Source of the DNA: UBA9410 sp036123635
GTDB taxonomy: Bacteria > Actinomycetota > Acidimicrobiia > Acidimicrobiales > MedAcidi-G1
Reading direction: 5' to 3'
Length of the DNA stretch: 14,233 nt
Assembly: GCA_036123635.1 (NCBI GenBank)
Contig: JAZADL010000002.1
Span: forward strand, 1-14,233
In this document: positions 1-7,824 of the stretch, piece by piece
Position numbering within the stretch: position 1 is the stretch's first letter
Layout of the letters: each line of letters begins with the position of its first letter
The notes under the pieces: generated by a model
The model's input: the letters and a program-made list of their open reading frames with translations, nothing else
The model's database searches: none
What the model was told of the DNA's origin: nothing
Position numbers and translations under genes: made by a program

Positions 1-196
1 ACGAAAGGCCCAGACCGCCGTATGCCACCGGGACTGTCATGCCCATGAATCCCTCCTCGCGAAGGGCCTCAACCACATCCCAGGGGTAAGCCTCGGTCCG
101 GTCCACTTCAGCTGCCCGGGGGGCGACAACCTCAACAGCCAGTTCACGGGCACGGGCCTGAAGGGCCTCTTGATCAGCGGTCAGATGCCAACTCAC
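1..196 (-). CDS. Acyl-CoA dehydrogenase, N-terminal part (cut by window edge)
   Basis: Only the first 65 codons lie in the window; the rest continues beyond base 1. The reading frame starts at a GTG (194-196) with a strong ribosome site, GAGGAGAG at 203-210 on the minus strand, six bases upstream. The GTGA junction overlaps the stop of the CoA transferase by four bases, so translation is probably coupled. The visible peptide has the usual start of the acyl-CoA dehydrogenase fold: a first helix with an LTADQEALQARARELA-like stretch, then APRAAEVDR, then the segment MGMTVPVAYGGLGLS near the end. This would be a FAD enzyme making a 2,3-enoyl-CoA in the cytoplasm. Substrate class cannot be judged because the FAD site and catalytic glutamate are outside the window. 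Family assignment is confident, specificity unknown. Confidence 0.85.
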   Translation of the reverse strand, partial: MSWHLTADQEALQARARELAVEVVAPRAAEVDRTEAYPWDVVEALREEGFMGMTVPVAYGGLGLS

Positions 197-1398
197 GATC
201 CACTCTCCTCTCGGCGGTCAATGGCCGCCCAACGCTCTACCACCTCAGACGCCGACAGTTCGCCTAGAACGGCACCAAGCCTTCGGATTGCGCCCGGAGT
301 TTCCAGCAGGCGGGGCACGACACCCGGGACAGAAACCGGTCCGACCGTCGGATGCTCCACCGTGACAACCGAGTCCCGTGCGGCCACCTGAGGATGGGCT
401 AGGTACGCGTCCACCGTCTGGACTAGTCCCACCGGCACGGCCGCTGACTCACAGCCGGCCACCACGTCATCCACCGGGGTAACGGCCACCCAGTCACCTA
501 CAACCAAGTTGACCAATTCTCGGTTGGCGATACGAGCGGTGTTGGTGGCAAACCGCTCGTCGTCGAGCAAGTCGGTCCGACCCATGACCCCGGCCAGGCC
601 ATCGAACATCCGATCGTTGGTGCAGGCGATGGTCAGCCACTGCCCGTCGACTGTTCGGTAGTTGCTGTGTGGCACCGACCGATGAGTCTCAGGCCCCATT
701 CGCTCACGCCCAAGTCCCGTCGCCACGTAGACCGGAACTAACTCATCAAGGATTCGGGCGATCCCGTCATAAAGGGCAATATCGACCAGTTGGCCGCGCC
801 CGGTGGCCTCCCTGGACCGGACCGCCAATAGAACCCCGAGGGCCCCGTAAAGGCCGGCTAGGTAGTCGGCCAGTCCCGATGACCCAGAAAGGTTGGGCGG
901 CCCGTCCGCCTCGCCGGTGAGGTGGGACATGCCTGTGAACGACTCGGCAATCCGAGCAACACCGGCGGTGGCGGCCAACGGGCCGGTGCGACCGTAGCCA
1001 CTTACCGACAACTGGATGAGACGCGGATTCCTCTCACGGAGCGACTCAAAGCCAAGGCCCCAGCGCTCCATGGTCCCGGTCCGGAAGTTCTCGACTAGGA
1101 CGTCGGCCCGGTCCACCATCGACCGAAAAGACTCAGCCCCCTCGAGACTCCGCAAGTCAAGCTCAACACTCTCCTTATTGCGGGTATCGCTCAGCCACCA
1201 CCAGGTATCGCCATCGGGGCCTGCTGTGCCAAGGCGCCGCATGGGGTCACCAACGGTGGGTTGCTCGACTTTGATGACGTCGGCACCGAACTCGCCGAGT
1301 ATCGAAGCCGCGAACGGCCCGGCCAGGATCGTCGCCGCATCGACGACGCGAACCCCGTCCAGCGGTCGCATCGGAACACCGCCCGACAGATCGCTCAC
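193..1398 (-). CDS. CaiB/BaiF family (class III) CoA transferase
   Basis: Predicted cytoplasmic enzyme of about 401 residues, the normal length for class III CoA transferases, which move CoA from a donor thioester to a free acid; alpha-methylacyl-CoA racemases belong to the same fold family. Visible family marks are the N-terminal LDGVRVVDAATILAGPFAA stretch (13-31), FGADVIKVEQP (37-47), LVENFRTG (101-108) with the usual N-F-R, and GLADYLAG (175-182), where D178 fits the aspartate that forms the acyl-anhydride intermediate, followed by TGRGQLVDIALYDG (199-212). It starts at GTG 1396-1398 inside the stop of the P450 gene (GTGA overlap) without a clear Shine-Dalgarno site; an ATG nine codons later (1369-1371) is an alternative. 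Its stop overlaps the next acyl-CoA dehydrogenase start. Context suggests CoA activation of an acid made by the P450/dehydrogenase steps, or a racemase for a 2-methyl branch. Confidence 0.9.
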   Translation of the reverse strand: MSDLSGGVPMRPLDGVRVVDAATILAGPFAASILGEFGADVIKVEQPTVGDPMRRLGTAGPDGDTWWWLSDTRNKESVELDLRSLEGAESFRSMVDRADVLVENFRTGTMERWGLGFESLRERNPRLIQLSVSGYGRTGPLAATAGVARIAESFTGMSHLTGEADGPPNLSGSSGLADYLAGLYGALGVLLAVRSREATGRGQLVDIALYDGIARILDELVPVYVATGLGRERMGPETHRSVPHSNYRTVDGQWLTIACTNDRMFDGLAGVMGRTDLLDDERFATNTARIANRELVNLVVGDWVAVTPVDDVVAGCESAAVPVGLVQTVDAYLAHPQVAARDSVVTVEHPTVGPVSVPGVVPRLLETPGAIRRLGAVLGELSASEVVERWAAIDRREESGS

Positions 1399-2645
1399 CG
1401 GGCGCCCAGTAACTCGACGGTAAGACTCTGGATCCCGTTCACGAAGTTGGATGACACCATCTCCGGCTCGCCGACCACCCGCATTGACAGGTCGCGCCGC
1501 ATTACCTCGGCTACCAGCTCGACCAACTCAATCCGGGCAAGCGACGCACCGAGGCAGAAGTGGGCCCCACCACCACCGAAGGCCACGTGCCCGGGTGCCC
1601 GGGGCCTACCAACCTCGAAGTCCAGCGGGTCGTCAAAGTGAGCCCCGTCGAAGTTGGCGCTGGCATACCACATGACCACTTTGTCCCCAGCCCGGACCTC
1701 GGTGTCGGCGAGGACGGTGTCAACAGTGGCTGTACGCCGGAAGTAGAGAATCGGTGAAGCGTGGCGAACCACCTCCTCGGCCGCTCCCTCTAAAAGGCCC
1801 TCATCGCTCCGCACGCGGTCGAACTGGTCGGCATGGTCCGCCAGGTGGAGGGCGAGATGGGCCATAGCAGACCGGGTTGTCTCGTTTCCGGCGAAGATCA
1901 TCAATTGGAAGAACCGGGCGTACTCGGTCTCGCTCAGTCGCTCACCGTCGACCTCCGCATGTGCCAGCTGGGTGAGTAGGTCGTCGGTGGGGTTGGCCAG
2001 ACGGTCGCGCCGCGCGCGACGGGCGTACTCCTCGACACCGAACGCCGCTGGACTATTGAATGGCAACTCGCGCAACGGTCTGGTGTTGCCGTACGCACCT
2101 GGATCCAACTCGGCTGACGACGTCCCCTCCACTAGGTGGTCCGTCATCTCGATCATCAGGTCTTGGTCGGCCTCGGGCACTCCCATAAGCGCACAGATCA
2201 CCCCGATAGGAATCGGTGCGGCGACCTCAGCCACCCAGTCCCCACCACCGGCGGCCTCCAGGGCGTCGAGACGCGCACCGATCCGGCGCCTCACGTCGCC
2301 GACATAGTTCTGGACGTGTTTTGGAGTGAATGCCGAACTGACGAGGCGTCGTAACCGGGTGTGGATCGGAGGGTCGAGGTCAATCATCGAGGCCCGAGCG
2401 TCGATGACGTCCTCGTCCACGTCGTAGATCTGAATGTGGCCGACCGCCGATGAAAAAGTCTGTGGATCGCGAGACACCGCAACGAGGTCGTCGAGGCGGG
2501 TCACCGACCAGAAGCCCGATCCCCACGGTCCGTCCGGGTTGCGTACGAGGCCGGAAGTGGCTCGCAGGTCGGCAAATGCCCCGTGGGGGATGCCGCGGTC
2601 GTAGGTTGCCGGATCGGCCAGATCCGGAAGGGTCATCGCGGTCAT
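1395..2645 (-). CDS. Cytochrome P450 (CYP125/142-like), copy 1
   Basis: Soluble bacterial-type P450 of 416 residues with no membrane anchor. It should use two electrons from a ferredoxin to insert one oxygen atom. Landmarks: C-helix region DPPIHTRLRR (91-100), I-helix oxygen-binding motif AGNETT (252-257), K-helix ExxR at E291-R294, and heme loop FGGGGAHFCLG with thiolate ligand C364. The sequence around AGNETTR and the stretch VVMWYASANFD (323-333) resembles, from memory, mycobacterial CYP125/CYP142-type enzymes that hydroxylate terminal methyl groups of steroid or branched chains. Starts at ATG 2643-2645 with GGAGAG (2652-2657) six bases upstream and overlaps the TTC38-like stop by four bases (ATGA). 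It is clearly a paralogue of the second P450 in this operon, sharing also the LPFNSPA segment (194-200). The ferredoxin two genes upstream is the likely electron donor. Substrate unknown. Confidence 0.93.
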   Translation of the reverse strand: MTAMTLPDLADPATYDRGIPHGAFADLRATSGLVRNPDGPWGSGFWSVTRLDDLVAVSRDPQTFSSAVGHIQIYDVDEDVIDARASMIDLDPPIHTRLRRLVSSAFTPKHVQNYVGDVRRRIGARLDALEAAGGGDWVAEVAAPIPIGVICALMGVPEADQDLMIEMTDHLVEGTSSAELDPGAYGNTRPLRELPFNSPAAFGVEEYARRARRDRLANPTDDLLTQLAHAEVDGERLSETEYARFFQLMIFAGNETTRSAMAHLALHLADHADQFDRVRSDEGLLEGAAEEVVRHASPILYFRRTATVDTVLADTEVRAGDKVVMWYASANFDGAHFDDPLDFEVGRPRAPGHVAFGGGGAHFCLGASLARIELVELVAEVMRRDLSMRVVGEPEMVSSNFVNGIQSLTVELLGAR

Positions 2646-3910
2646 GATGGACTCTCCGTTATCGAAGGTTCTGCGAGATTCTGGGAGGCATCGGCCGTTC
2701 GAACGAACAGGTCGCGCTGGGCGTGGCTCCCACCCACCCGGTGGATAGCCCCAGCCAACTTCCCAAAGACATCGGATGCCTCGGTATGACGCCCGCTCCG
2801 ATGGTCACGAATCGCCACAGCCAGCGGCCTAACCACCTCGTCGAAGGTCCTGGCGTTCTCCGAAGTTTCGTCGCGGTGGCAGCTGTCCAAGCCGACCCAG
2901 AACGCCTCAGCTCCCGGGTCGTCAGGACAGGCCGCGAAGGCAAGAGCGGCATGGAGGTCCAAAAAGCCGGTGGTGTGCAACTGATCGTGCCTCCGCCACT
3001 TCGAGGTTAGTTCTGGCCACCGGTCGCCCACCTCGCACCCCGCCAACTCGAGGCGCCAGAGCAGCGACGTGAGGTCAGTCAGGCCGAAGGCCCGATCCGT
3101 GGTGGCCAGCCGGCCATCAACGAGGGCAAGGCACTCGTCGAATGCGCCACCGGCCAGCAGACGGAGGGCTAGGTGCCATTCCAGGTGGAGCGCCAAGTGA
3201 TCCCGCTCGATCCAGCCGGGCCTGGTCTCCCGCAAGAAAGCCACAGCCTCCTCCTGAAGGTCGCGGGTCTCGTACACGTGAGCGAGCGCATGAAGTGCCC
3301 AAACATCGACCGGGTCGACCTCTAGCGCGCAATGGCCAAACCACTCGGCCTCCTCGAGGCGGCCGACCTCCTCGAGGGCGAAGGCGTGTTGGCCGGCGGC
3401 CACCCCGTAACCGGGATCAGTAGGGGTAAGACGATCAAGAACAGCGGTCGACGCCCGGAGGCGTCCCTCATCATCGCCGACATGGAGGTAGACGAAGTGG
3501 GCGACCCGGGTGGCGACAACATCGTGTGGATGTGCCTCGGCAACAGCCTCCCAACGGGCGGCCGAACGGGAGAACTCCCCCTCCACCAGGTCTGCCACGG
3601 CTGCGGCATGGTCGCGTTCGCGGACCGTCGCCCCCCCACAACGACCCTGTAGTTCCCTGAGAGCATCCCGAACAGTGGGTGACCGAGGATCATCTCCTCC
3701 CAGAACCGAACCGACGAGAGTCACGATCAGGCCCATCACGAACGCCTCATCCCGGGCCGTGAGTTCCGTCAAACGCACGTCGGGATCACCCCGATGATCA
3801 AGGACCTCGCTGATCGCCAAGTCCCACCCGAGCACGGTCGCTGGATCTTCAACGGTCACCTTCTGGCCGAACCGGTCAAGCACGCCTCCCGTCCCGACTA
3901 CCACCGTCAC
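2642..3910 (-). CDS. TTC38-like tetratricopeptide-repeat protein
   Basis: Alpha-helical protein of 422 residues with degenerate TPR-like helix pairs and no signal peptide or membrane segment. Comparison from memory with animal TTC38 shows the same order of unusual motifs: DEAFVMG (54-60), WALHALAHVYETR (204-216), HLALHLEWHLAL (238-249), a HDQLH...DLHAALA block (308-325) and a C-terminal GGSHAQRDLF (393-402). Human TTC38 is about 469 residues. No biochemical function is known to me for this family. Histidines H207, H211, H242 and H246 plus D318/H320 fall in the best conserved blocks and could form a metal or catalytic site; that is inference. Start chosen at GTG 3908-3910 because AGGA (3918-3921) lies seven bases upstream and it leaves a 19-base gap after the ferredoxin; a frame opening at 4018 would overlap the ferredoxin and encode an Arg-rich unlikely leader. 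It sits between ferredoxin and P450 genes and ends in an ATGA overlap. Confidence 0.82.
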   Translation of the reverse strand: MTVVVGTGGVLDRFGQKVTVEDPATVLGWDLAISEVLDHRGDPDVRLTELTARDEAFVMGLIVTLVGSVLGGDDPRSPTVRDALRELQGRCGGATVRERDHAAAVADLVEGEFSRSAARWEAVAEAHPHDVVATRVAHFVYLHVGDDEGRLRASTAVLDRLTPTDPGYGVAAGQHAFALEEVGRLEEAEWFGHCALEVDPVDVWALHALAHVYETRDLQEEAVAFLRETRPGWIERDHLALHLEWHLALRLLAGGAFDECLALVDGRLATTDRAFGLTDLTSLLWRLELAGCEVGDRWPELTSKWRRHDQLHTTGFLDLHAALAFAACPDDPGAEAFWVGLDSCHRDETSENARTFDEVVRPLAVAIRDHRSGRHTEASDVFGKLAGAIHRVGGSHAQRDLFVRTADASQNLAEPSITESPS

Positions 3911-3929
3911 GCCTGCATCCTGTGAAGCT

Positions 3930-4160
3930 TCATGCGCCGTGCGGCTCAGCGATCGAGATCGCCGAGCTCGGGCACCTGTCCACCACCTCAAGTGCCCGGA
4001 CCCGAGGCAGACCGGCACTATCCACTACTCGAGAGATCGCGTCCTCGTCGCCCAGCTGGAACACCTCGGGCTCCAACAGTTCACACTGGCCGATTCCGAT
4101 GCACCGGTCCTCGTCGACGATCAGGCTCACCTGGTCATCACCCTCGGTCCGAACCTGCAT
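3930..4160 (-). CDS. Small P450-partner ferredoxin, [3Fe-4S] type
   Basis: Protein of 76 residues carrying one cluster. The ligand pattern is C20-IGIGQ-C26 and C63-P64, i.e. C-x5-C...CP. The cysteine expected in the middle of a [4Fe-4S] CxxCxxC motif is replaced by Ile23, which is typical of the small actinobacterial ferredoxins that donate electrons to P450s and hold a [3Fe-4S] cluster. Such genes commonly sit next to P450 genes, as here: the ATG (4158-4160) shares one base with the TAA stop of the upstream P450 (TAATG), so the two are almost certainly co-translated. It probably serves both P450s of the operon. The matching NAD(P)H ferredoxin reductase is not in the window and must come from elsewhere. 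Confidence in family is high; cluster type is inferred from the motif. Confidence 0.93.
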   Translation of the reverse strand: MQVRTEGDDQVSLIVDEDRCIGIGQCELLEPEVFQLGDEDAISRVVDSAGLPRVRALEVVDRCPSSAISIAEPHGA

Positions 4161-5422
4161 TACGCCACCGCCAGGTCGACCGAGGCCACGCCGTGGACGA
4201 AGTTTGAGGCGATTCGCTCCGGCTCACCCTGACGCTCGAGCGACACCCCCCTCTTCACCATCTCCTCCAAGAGCACCTGAATCTCCATCCGAGCGAGAAA
4301 GGCACCAAGGCAGAAATGGGGGCCACCTCCACCGAAGGCGAAATGTGGGTTGTCAGTTCGGGCTACGTCGAATTGGAAGGGGTCGCAGAATGCATCCGGA
4401 TCCCGGTTGGCCGCCGCGTACCACATGACAACCTTGTCGCCCGCGGCGATCGGGGTTCCCGCCAACTCTGTGTCCCGGCTAGCCGTCCGGCGCATGTGCA
4501 GGACCGGTGTGGACCACCGAATCACCTCGTCGACCGCCGTCGTCACGAGGCCAGGGTCGGAGACCATTGCCTCCCACTGGTCAGGGTGGTCGGCGAAAGC
4601 CATGCCCCCGTGGACGATGGCCGTCCGGGTGGTCTCATTACCGGCGAAAACCAAAAGTTGGAAGAAGTTCCTGTACTCGGCCGGCGTAAGGCGCTCACCG
4701 TCAGCCTCGGCCTGCACCAGTCCGGTCACCAGGTCGTCGGCTGGCTCAGCAAGGCGTAGTCCACGCATCTTCTCTCCGTACTCGAAGAGAGCATGGCTGG
4801 CTGGGCTGTTGAACGGAAGAAGGCGAACCGGCGTGACATTGCCATAGGCATCATCCGGTAGGGACGGGCGATCGCCCGTCCCCTCCACCAAGTGGTCGGT
4901 GAGTTCCACTAGGTAGTCAGCGTCCTCTTCAGGTACCCCAAGGATGGCCAGAATCACCCGAATAGGGAGCGGTGCTGCCACCAGATCCACCCAATCACCA
5001 CCACCTCGTTCGACAAACCCGTCGACCAATTCGGTGGCAATACGGCGGGTCGTGTCCTCCCACGACCGGGTGGCCTTCGGAGTGAACACCCGAGACACGA
5101 CTCGTCGCAGACGGGTGTGATCGGGAGCATCGGAATCAATCAGCGACCGACGGGCCTCAAGCGCATCAGCCTCCAGGTCCCAGAGGTTGGTATGGCCGAT
5201 CGCCGAGGAAAAGACCTCTGGGTTTTTTGACACCTCACGCACCTCGGCATGACGCGTGACAGCCCAGAATCCACTGGCCTCGGTAGCACCATAGGAGTGC
5301 CACACCAGGCCCTCAGTCTCCCGGATTGCCGTAAATCCAGCGTGCGGAATGCCGTCCAAGTAGACCGCCGGGTTGGCGATGTCAGCCGGGCTAGCCGGTC
5401 GATCCACCATCGCTTCGACCAT
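4160..5422 (-). CDS. Cytochrome P450 (CYP125/142-like), copy 2
   Basis: Soluble P450 of 420 residues. Landmarks: C-helix DAPDHTRLRR (98-107), I-helix AGNETT (260-265), ExxR at E299-R302, NRDP (339-342), and heme loop FGGGGPHFCLG with thiolate C371. Together with GMAFADHPDQW (273-283) this recalls mycobacterial CYP125-type sequences. The start is placed at ATG 5420-5422 because GGAGG (5432-5436) lies nine bases upstream and the start then falls 25 bases after the ligase stop; the open frame runs up to 5473 but would overlap the upstream gene. It is a paralogue of the P450 at 1395-2645, with shared oddities such as YGN...LPFNSPA (193-208). It ends in TAATG with the ferredoxin. Likely role: hydroxylation of the locus's substrate or a downstream intermediate. 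Two diverged copies could act on successive intermediates or on different positions. Confidence 0.93.
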   Translation of the reverse strand: MVEAMVDRPASPADIANPAVYLDGIPHAGFTAIRETEGLVWHSYGATEASGFWAVTRHAEVREVSKNPEVFSSAIGHTNLWDLEADALEARRSLIDSDAPDHTRLRRVVSRVFTPKATRSWEDTTRRIATELVDGFVERGGGDWVDLVAAPLPIRVILAILGVPEEDADYLVELTDHLVEGTGDRPSLPDDAYGNVTPVRLLPFNSPASHALFEYGEKMRGLRLAEPADDLVTGLVQAEADGERLTPAEYRNFFQLLVFAGNETTRTAIVHGGMAFADHPDQWEAMVSDPGLVTTAVDEVIRWSTPVLHMRRTASRDTELAGTPIAAGDKVVMWYAAANRDPDAFCDPFQFDVARTDNPHFAFGGGGPHFCLGAFLARMEIQVLLEEMVKRGVSLERQGEPERIASNFVHGVASVDLAVA

Positions 5423-5447
5423 CGTCGTGATCCTCCGCTCCACCCGC

Positions 5448-6803
5448 TCAGCTGAACTCGAGGTACCGGGCACGCTCCCAGTCGTTGACGTCGTCGGGAT
5501 CGGGGTTGTTCTCGGCGGCCAAGCGCTCCTCCTCGCGAGCCAGGCTCACGTAGCTGCGCGAAAACTCGTCGCCCAACATCGACGCCAGGCCGCTGCCCTC
5601 GAAGGCATCTATGGAACCCGTGAGATCGGTGGCCAGCGGTGGACAGTCGCCCGGTTCCGTGTACATGTCGCCTTCGGACATAGGCGGCAACTCCAACGAG
5701 CGCTCGATGCCATCGCAGCCAGCGGCCAAAATTCCGGCGATCAGCAGGTACGGGTTGGCATCAGCTCCCGCCGAGCGGAACTCGACTCGGTTGGCGGTTG
5801 ATCCGGCCTCCACGATGCATCGTGCCAGAACAGTCCGGTTGTCCAATCCCCAGTGCACGTGGGTAGGAGCAAACGTGTACGGCCGAATTCGTCGAGGTCC
5901 GTTAGCAGTCGGCCCTCCCAGCAACGTGAGTGCTAGGGCATGCTCGAGGATGCCGGCCACCCACCGGCCCATGAGATCGTTGGGTGCACCAGCACTATCA
6001 GCGAAGGCATTGCCACCCTCGCCGTCCCGGAGGCTGGTGTGGATGTGGAGGCCCGAACCTGATTCCTCAGTGAACGGCTTGGGCATGAACGTGGCCCGCA
6101 TCCCGTGCTGCTCAGCCACCTGCTTGACGATGGAACGGTAGAGAATGCAGTCCTCGGCGGCCCGCATCGCGTCGGCTGGACCATGGTTGACCTCAATCTG
6201 GCTAGGTCCATACTCCTGATTGGACGATTCAACAGCCATGCCGGCACCAGCTAGGCCGGAACGTATGGCGGCCAGCACCTGCTCCAAGTCAGGGGCATCG
6301 GTCAGCGAGCTGTACTTGATCTGGGGCCGGACCGGCACCCACGTGCCGTCGTCGACAATCGTGCACATGTAGAACTCCGGCTCAGTGGCGACCAGCGGAT
6401 CCAAGCCGAGAGCCCGACACCGCTCGACCTGAGCGGCGAGCACAGCCCGCGGAGCAAGCACGTGTGGTGCGCCGTGTTCGTCGAAACTGTCGCAGAACAC
6501 CAAGGCATAACCGGGGCGGTGGGTCAAGAGGCGGGCCGACGCCGGGTCAGGCACGATCTGGGTGTCGAGAAAGCCGTTGTCCATGTTTACTATCTCGTGG
6601 TCGATCAACTCGTCGCACACGTTGAGGATGAACACGGCATCGGCGATCGAGGCGCCACTCTCCGCCACCTCGGCGAAATAGCGGTCCACGGGCACGCGCT
6701 TGCCCCGTAAGTGACCATAGGTGTCGCCGATGGCCACCTCCACGGTATGAATATCGGCCTCGTCGCATCTGGTTCGAAAGGCATCGGTGGTCATCTCGGT
6801 CAT
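5448..6803 (-). CDS. Glutamine synthetase-like gamma-glutamyl-amine ligase (PuuA/GlnT-type)
   Basis: Protein of 451 residues with the glutamine synthetase fold: an N-terminal beta-grasp part (about 1-110) and a catalytic part with the expected metal and substrate residues, E141/E143 in ATEPEFYM, E197 and E204 in NQEYGPSQIEVNH (195-207), H253/H255 in GSGLHIHTSL, and E341/R343 in VEFRSAGADANPYL. It differs from housekeeping GlnA: the segment normally reading YSARNRS is WGLDNRT (318-324), and no adenylylation-type tyrosine loop (NLYDLPPE-like) is seen. Those traits fit PuuA-type enzymes that join glutamate to an amine other than ammonia using ATP. A PuuD-like hydrolase encoded across the regulator supports this. 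Start ATG 6801-6803 has GAGGT (6811-6815) seven bases upstream; 37 bases separate it from the ADH stop. The amine substrate is not identifiable; related ligases act on putrescine, isopropylamine and anilines. Confidence 0.85.
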   Translation of the reverse strand: MTEMTTDAFRTRCDEADIHTVEVAIGDTYGHLRGKRVPVDRYFAEVAESGASIADAVFILNVCDELIDHEIVNMDNGFLDTQIVPDPASARLLTHRPGYALVFCDSFDEHGAPHVLAPRAVLAAQVERCRALGLDPLVATEPEFYMCTIVDDGTWVPVRPQIKYSSLTDAPDLEQVLAAIRSGLAGAGMAVESSNQEYGPSQIEVNHGPADAMRAAEDCILYRSIVKQVAEQHGMRATFMPKPFTEESGSGLHIHTSLRDGEGGNAFADSAGAPNDLMGRWVAGILEHALALTLLGGPTANGPRRIRPYTFAPTHVHWGLDNRTVLARCIVEAGSTANRVEFRSAGADANPYLLIAGILAAGCDGIERSLELPPMSEGDMYTEPGDCPPLATDLTGSIDAFEGSGLASMLGDEFSRSYVSLAREEERLAAENNPDPDDVNDWERARYLEFS

Positions 6804-6840
6804 CGGTCTTACCTCGGTGTCTCAGTGGTCAAGAGTCTGG

Positions 6841-7824
6841 TCATCGGATCGGATCGAGGACGAGACGGCCCCGCACGTCGCCGGTCCGGAGACGGTCATG
6901 GGCCTCCTGGGCCTGGGACAGGCCGAGGACCTCTACGTCCTGCACGATCGAAGGCTCGCTACGGGCGAAGGCCAGGAGTTCGTCCATCTGGGCCCGCGAA
7001 CCCCAGAAGCTGGAAAGAAACCGGGCTTCGTGGGGTACCGCCCCGAGGCCGAACGGGATACGGCCACCGAACAACCCAACGACAGCCACGAGGCCCTGCC
7101 GACGGACCGAGGCGCTAGCCAAGACCATTGTCGAATCCGCACCGAGAAAGTCGAGAACCACATCAGCGGTCCCCGGGTCGTCAAGGGGACCGCACGATGA
7201 GTGTGCTCCCACCTGCAACGCCGTGGCCTGTTTGGCCGGATCCAGGTCGACGGCCACCACCTCGGCGTCGGTGAGCAAACGCAGGAATCGGATGGCGTAC
7301 TGGCCAAGGCCACCAACGCCGATGACCATGGCCCGTGGTGGCTCACCACGCCCCTGACCCCTTTCGCGCAGCGTCGATAGTCCATGATCGACGGCCCGGT
7401 AGGCGGTCAAGCCTCCACAGGCCAGGGGTGCGGCGGCGTAAGGATCGAGGCCTTCCAATGGAGACAGGTAGCTCTCGTCAGGCACCCGCATCCGCTCGGC
7501 GTACCCACCGTCGGTGAACAAGCCAGCCTCGGTGGCATCCGCACAGATCTGCTCAAGGCCATCGGAACACTGCGGGCACGACCGGCAACCCCATGGGGCA
7601 TAGAGCATGACCGAGCCGAGGCGATGGTGGACGCCGGTGACCTCGTGTCCCAGAACCATGGGAAGCGGACTGGGGAAGTCTCCATCGACCACGTGCAGAT
7701 CGCTATGACAGACGCCGCAGGCAGTGACGGAGAACGTGGTACCACCCGGGTCAGCCCCGGGCTCCGGGTAGTTCTCGACCAGCCGCAAGTCGACACCTAC
7801 CCCATCGCAAACCACAGCGCGCAT
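6841..7824 (-). CDS. Zinc-dependent alcohol dehydrogenase (MDR family), short form
   Basis: Medium-chain dehydrogenase/reductase of 327 residues. Catalytic zinc ligands fit C36 (in ACGVCHSDLH), H60-E61 (GHEVTG) and C136 (LACGGLTAYRA). The structural zinc cysteines C80, C83, C86 and C94 are all present. The Rossmann motif is GVGGLG (169-174), and D193 in VAVDLD suggests NAD rather than NADP. It is shorter than the usual 340-350: between GHEVTGVHHRLG and VMLYAPWGC about ten residues of the normal loop (Gly-rich turn and the GD.V strand entry) seem absent, with the frame kept. Translation begins at ATG 7822-7824, sharing one base with the stop of the acyl-CoA dehydrogenase (TGATG). Probable role: oxidation of the alcohol made by a P450 to an aldehyde or ketone. 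The aldehyde dehydrogenase for a next step is not in the window. Confidence 0.9.
   Translation of the reverse strand: MRAVVCDGVGVDLRLVENYPEPGADPGGTTFSVTACGVCHSDLHVVDGDFPSPLPMVLGHEVTGVHHRLGSVMLYAPWGCRSCPQCSDGLEQICADATEAGLFTDGGYAERMRVPDESYLSPLEGLDPYAAAPLACGGLTAYRAVDHGLSTLRERGQGRGEPPRAMVIGVGGLGQYAIRFLRLLTDAEVVAVDLDPAKQATALQVGAHSSCGPLDDPGTADVVLDFLGADSTMVLASASVRRQGLVAVVGLFGGRIPFGLGAVPHEARFLSSFWGSRAQMDELLAFARSEPSIVQDVEVLGLSQAQEAHDRLRTGDVRGRLVLDPIR

Noticed and set aside
3911..4018. 36-codon N-terminal extension of the TTC38-like protein
   Set aside because: It overlaps the ferredoxin gene, is rich in Arg and Ser like an out-of-frame shadow, and the GTG at 3910 has its own ribosome site.
3922..4428. 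Plus-strand open frame of 168 codons over the ferredoxin and P450
   Set aside because: Antisense shadow in GC-rich DNA: Arg/Pro/Ser-rich, no family likeness, and it covers well-supported minus-strand genes. The same applies to the plus-strand frames at 4316-4759 and 5611-6141.
5423..5473. 17-codon extension of the second P450
   Set aside because: It overlaps the ligase stop; the ATG at 5422 has GGAGG at a fitting distance.
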